Assembly (NCBI GenBank): GCA_034620365.1
Contig: JAQGEQ010000314.1
Location: 453,605-517,604 of the forward strand
DNA from: Pegea sp. RAD2-039
Taxonomy: Eukaryota > Chordata > Thaliacea > Salpida > Salpidae
Length of the DNA: 64,000 nucleotides
Direction of reading: 5' to 3'
The notes below the pieces were generated by a model. It had not been told where the DNA came from and did not search any database. It saw only the letters and a program-made list of their open reading frames with translations. Positions 61,050-64,000 of the stretch are shown here, one piece after another. The translations under genes were made by a program, and so were the position numbers. Each line of letters starts with the position of its first letter. The first letter of the stretch is position 1.

Positions 61050-62490
61050 TCTAGACATAATACCTTCCTTGCTTGACAACAGCAACCAGCTTGTGATGGA
61101 ACCAGAGAATAAAGCTGAGTTGCTAAACAATCAATTTAATAGCGTTTTTATTTCCGATGATGGAAATACTCCTTCTCTTTTCCTACTCCGACATTCTTAC
61201 AAATGTCTCTGAAATAATTGAGTATCTGAAATGATAGTCAAGTCACCAGTAGTATGCCTCAGAGTTCTGTTTTGGGTCCCCTTCTCTTTTCAATTTTCAT
61301 TAAGACCTCATCAGAAGACCACTGACAGTAGATGACGTCAGTTTCACCTCATTGGCACCTCAGAATCCAGCCCACAAAATCTGATCTTATCAACTTTTTC
61401 TCGTAAGCCAGCTGCAAATTCTTTAAACTAATATTCCATTCATTGTTTTATTTTTTTACAAATATCTTCGGTTCAAGACTTTGGTATTAACCTATCATCT
61501 GACTTTAAATGACAAAATTATGTTTGAAAAATTTTTCCAAAATCAATCAATCTTGCCTACCTTATTATACGAAATTTTATTTCTAAAGATTCATACTTCT
61601 TTGTCAATCTTTTCGAATTGTCCGTACGTTTAATTTGTGAATACCATGTTAGTGCATGGATGCCATATGAAGTTGGTCATAATAAAAAATCGAGTCTGTT
61701 CAGGCCACATTTACGAGAGTAGTATGCAGGAAACTTAATATTAATTACGATAGTTATAAACATCATCTTAGCTTCTTAAATTTAGATACTTTGGAAATTC
61801 GACGAACTAAATACGACTTAATTCTTATTTTTAAAATTTTTCACAATTTATTTGACTTTTAATTCAATGATTTCGTTTCCATTAGTCCTTCCCTCAAGTT
61901 ATATCAACTCAGACGACAAACATTACGTTTTAATAAGCCTATATCACCTGCTATGATAATCAGATCAAATTTTTTCTGACAATTAGAACTTGGAACCAAC
62001 TGCCATTAGACATTGTCATGTCAGAATCACTTTTATTATTCAGGCAGAAGTTGAACCGTTATAATATGTTATGCTTGGTGGCGAAGCGGTTACTACACCT
62101 ACCTTCTAGCTAGGAAGTACCTGGTTCGACCCTAGGTGGAGACATATTTATAAAACTCCTGAGAAAAACCATAAGAAACTCGTGAGAATGTAGGTTAGCG
62201 AGATATGCTTTCTTTAGCTACCCTCCTTTGCATTTAATTATATAAAAAAACGAAATATTGCCAACACTGCCATTCCTAAACTGCGTTTTTTCTCTTGTTT
62301 ATATTATTAACAATATATTTAATTGTTCACTGTTATATGCTTTGAAGACTACCGAAATACTATGTGTTACATCTTTTTCTTTCTATATTTTTAACTTGAG
62401 AAATATTAGTTGTGAGAATGTGTGTTAGCGGGATGTACTATCTTCAGGCACTCTCGTTGGCATTTAATGAAATAAAAAATAAATAAATAA
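61050..62490 (+). mobile_element. Decayed LINE relic, block 2 copy
   Basis: Counterpart of 40,025-41,450: VMEPENKAELLNNQFNS, the PQSSVLGPLLF-like motif, the C-terminal region and the tail, all frame-broken. It is interrupted by a SINE at 62,066-62,254. Confidence 0.8.
62066..62254 (+). mobile_element. tRNA-derived SINE, block 2 copy
   Basis: Counterpart of 41,034-41,218. Here the T arm is better preserved: CCTGG-TTCGACC-CTAGG pairs almost fully, against CCGTG in the block 1 copy. The same anticodon-arm (TCT) and LINE-like tail are present. Confidence 0.8.
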
Positions 62491-62802
62491 TAACAACAGT
62501 TTGCATTTAGAATCATCAAAATTTTGTTGTTCAATTAAAATTTTAGAATTAATCAGAGGAGTCTAAATTGGAGTATTATATTTGAATATCATTTTTCTAA
62601 ATCAACTTTAGCACTTGTTAAAAAGAAATAAAGTATTTCTGTCTTTCAGTAATAAATGTTTAGAATTAAAGAATTAAACAGTTATGCTTTTGTTTGTCAT
62701 CTTAGTTCCTAACTCAAAAGTCAACTTAAAATTTGTTATAGAATAAAATATTAAGCTTTTGTTCATTTTAAACTATGTATATATAAGATATCACAGTATA
62801 TT

Positions 62803-63427
62803 GTGATTGTTTCTGCTACTATAATTCCGGTTGTTTTTCGTTGTTGTTGCTCCTTTACTTTTCAACTATTCTATCTTAGCTTTATTTATAGTGTCTTTTA
62901 TTTGTCTTTTTTATCACTGTATTCTTTTTGTCTTCTGTATTTTTGTTGCTTCAGTTCTTGCTTCTTACAATTTGTCTTTTTTTCTGCCTCTTTTAATTTT
63001 ACTTTTTTAATTTTTATTTGTTTTTTTTCGGATTTTTCTTTTTCGCGTATTTTACGTGACTTACGTATTTTTGGCTTTTTATTTTTCCTCTTTTTGTTTT
63101 TGTTGCTTTCATGTTTGCCTATTTTTGATTACCTAATTTAATCTTCACATCTTTTTCTTGCCTAGTTTTAGATTACCTTTTCTTTTTTGCTTATTTTATT
63201 TTCTGCCTCTTTTATTTTTACCGGTTTGTTCTGGCTTCTCGTTTTGGGGTTTCCTATTTTTACCTTTAATTTTTTGCTTTTTCCTATTTTATAATTGTTT
63301 CTATCGTTATTAATTTTTTATTTTTGCCTCTTTGATAATTTTGGTTTTTTCCTTGCTTGCTTTTCACCTTTTTCATGCTAATCTTTTTTATGATAGCTTC
63401 ATATTTGAATCTTGGATATTTGTGGAT
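62803..63427. repeat. Pyrimidine-rich tract, block 2 copy
   Basis: Counterpart of 41,775-42,640 without the sNHE exon insertion. The open forward frame here is a by-product of T-rich sequence. Confidence 0.35.
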
Positions 63428-63722
63428 AATTTAAAAAATAAGAATTAAGTTGTATTTAACGCGTTGAATTTCCAAAGTATCTAAATTGAAGAAGATTAGA
63501 CGATGTTTATAACCATTGTATTTAATATTAAGTTTCCTGCATTACAATCTCGTAAATGTTGCCTGAACAAACTCGATTTTCTTGATATCACTAACTTGAT
63601 ATAGCATCCAAACACTAATATTGGTTTTAACAATTGGACGTACGTACAGTTTGAAAAGATTGATAAAAGAGCATGGGTCCTTAGATTTAAAGGTCTTTTT
63701 AATAAGGTAGACAAGGTTGAAT
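63428..63722 (-). mobile_element. Reverse-strand LINE fragment, block 2 copy
   Basis: Counterpart of 42,650-42,945, in the same orientation and equally frame-broken. Confidence 0.75.
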
Positions 63723-64000
63723 GATAATATCTATGTTTCTTGAAATAAATACATGTGCAACTTTCTCAAACAGAGTTTTTAATAACTAACTAAACTTTGT
63801 TCTACTTTGATAACCAACCTTAGAATTTTCCTAAGAACAATTTAACTCTCAACAAATTTTTTGTTGAAATATTTTATAAACATATCAGTTTCTTTATTTT
63901 CTTTACATTTTGTGTACTTTTAAACCCTAACTTCCTGGTATATTTTCTGTTAGTTTATTATAATTAAGATCATTTTATTGTTTTTCTGCTAAAGTTACTA

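Larger units (their letters stand above)
51590..64000. repeat. Segmental duplication, block 2 (runs off the window)
   Basis: Partner of 29,214-43,220. The alignment starts in the receptor 3' flank and is still continuous at base 64,000 (CTGCTAAAGTTACTA, equal to about 43,206-43,220). Confidence 0.85.

Overview
This is nuclear DNA of an animal. It is very AT-rich, genes are split by many small GT-AG introns (often about 45-60 bases), and the protein families are metazoan: an EPAC-type cAMP-regulated Rap exchange factor, two sperm-type Na+/H+ exchangers (sNHE, SLC9C), and receptors with LDL-receptor class A modules fused to a seven-helix domain. Short introns and short intergenic spaces suggest an invertebrate with compact genes. 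The phylum cannot be fixed from the sequence. The exon models below were joined by eye using splice sites, reading phase and family similarity.

Bases 1-28,900 are gene-dense. An EPAC/RAPGEF3-4-like gene runs forward from the left edge to 5,810. A reverse-strand gene for an unrecognised, probably disordered protein follows (6,442-8,008). Two forward sNHE paralogues then lie in tandem (8,666-18,246 and 21,834-28,889), with almost identical exon lengths from the voltage sensor onward. Three neighbouring genes therefore encode proteins of cyclic-nucleotide-sensor families. The same interval is strikingly rich in the palindrome TGACGTCA, which is also the consensus cAMP response element.

Bases 29,200-64,000 are a tandemly duplicated, repeat-rich region. 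Two nearly identical blocks (about 29,214-43,220 and about 51,590 to the right edge, offset about 21 kb) each carry one LDLa-7TM receptor gene of four exons and 1,133 codons, a 5'-truncated LINE upstream, and a decayed LINE with a nested tRNA-derived SINE downstream. A receptor pseudogene fragment (about 51,024-51,571) and a stranded receptor 3' flank (29,214-29,787) show that the array once held more copies. The two receptors differ mainly in the first ~240 residues, and nearly all of those differences change amino acids. Between the blocks lies a decayed reverse-strand gene for a Gln-rich coiled coil with 132-bp repeats (43,922-47,680). Block 1 also holds two stray copies of one sNHE2 exon.
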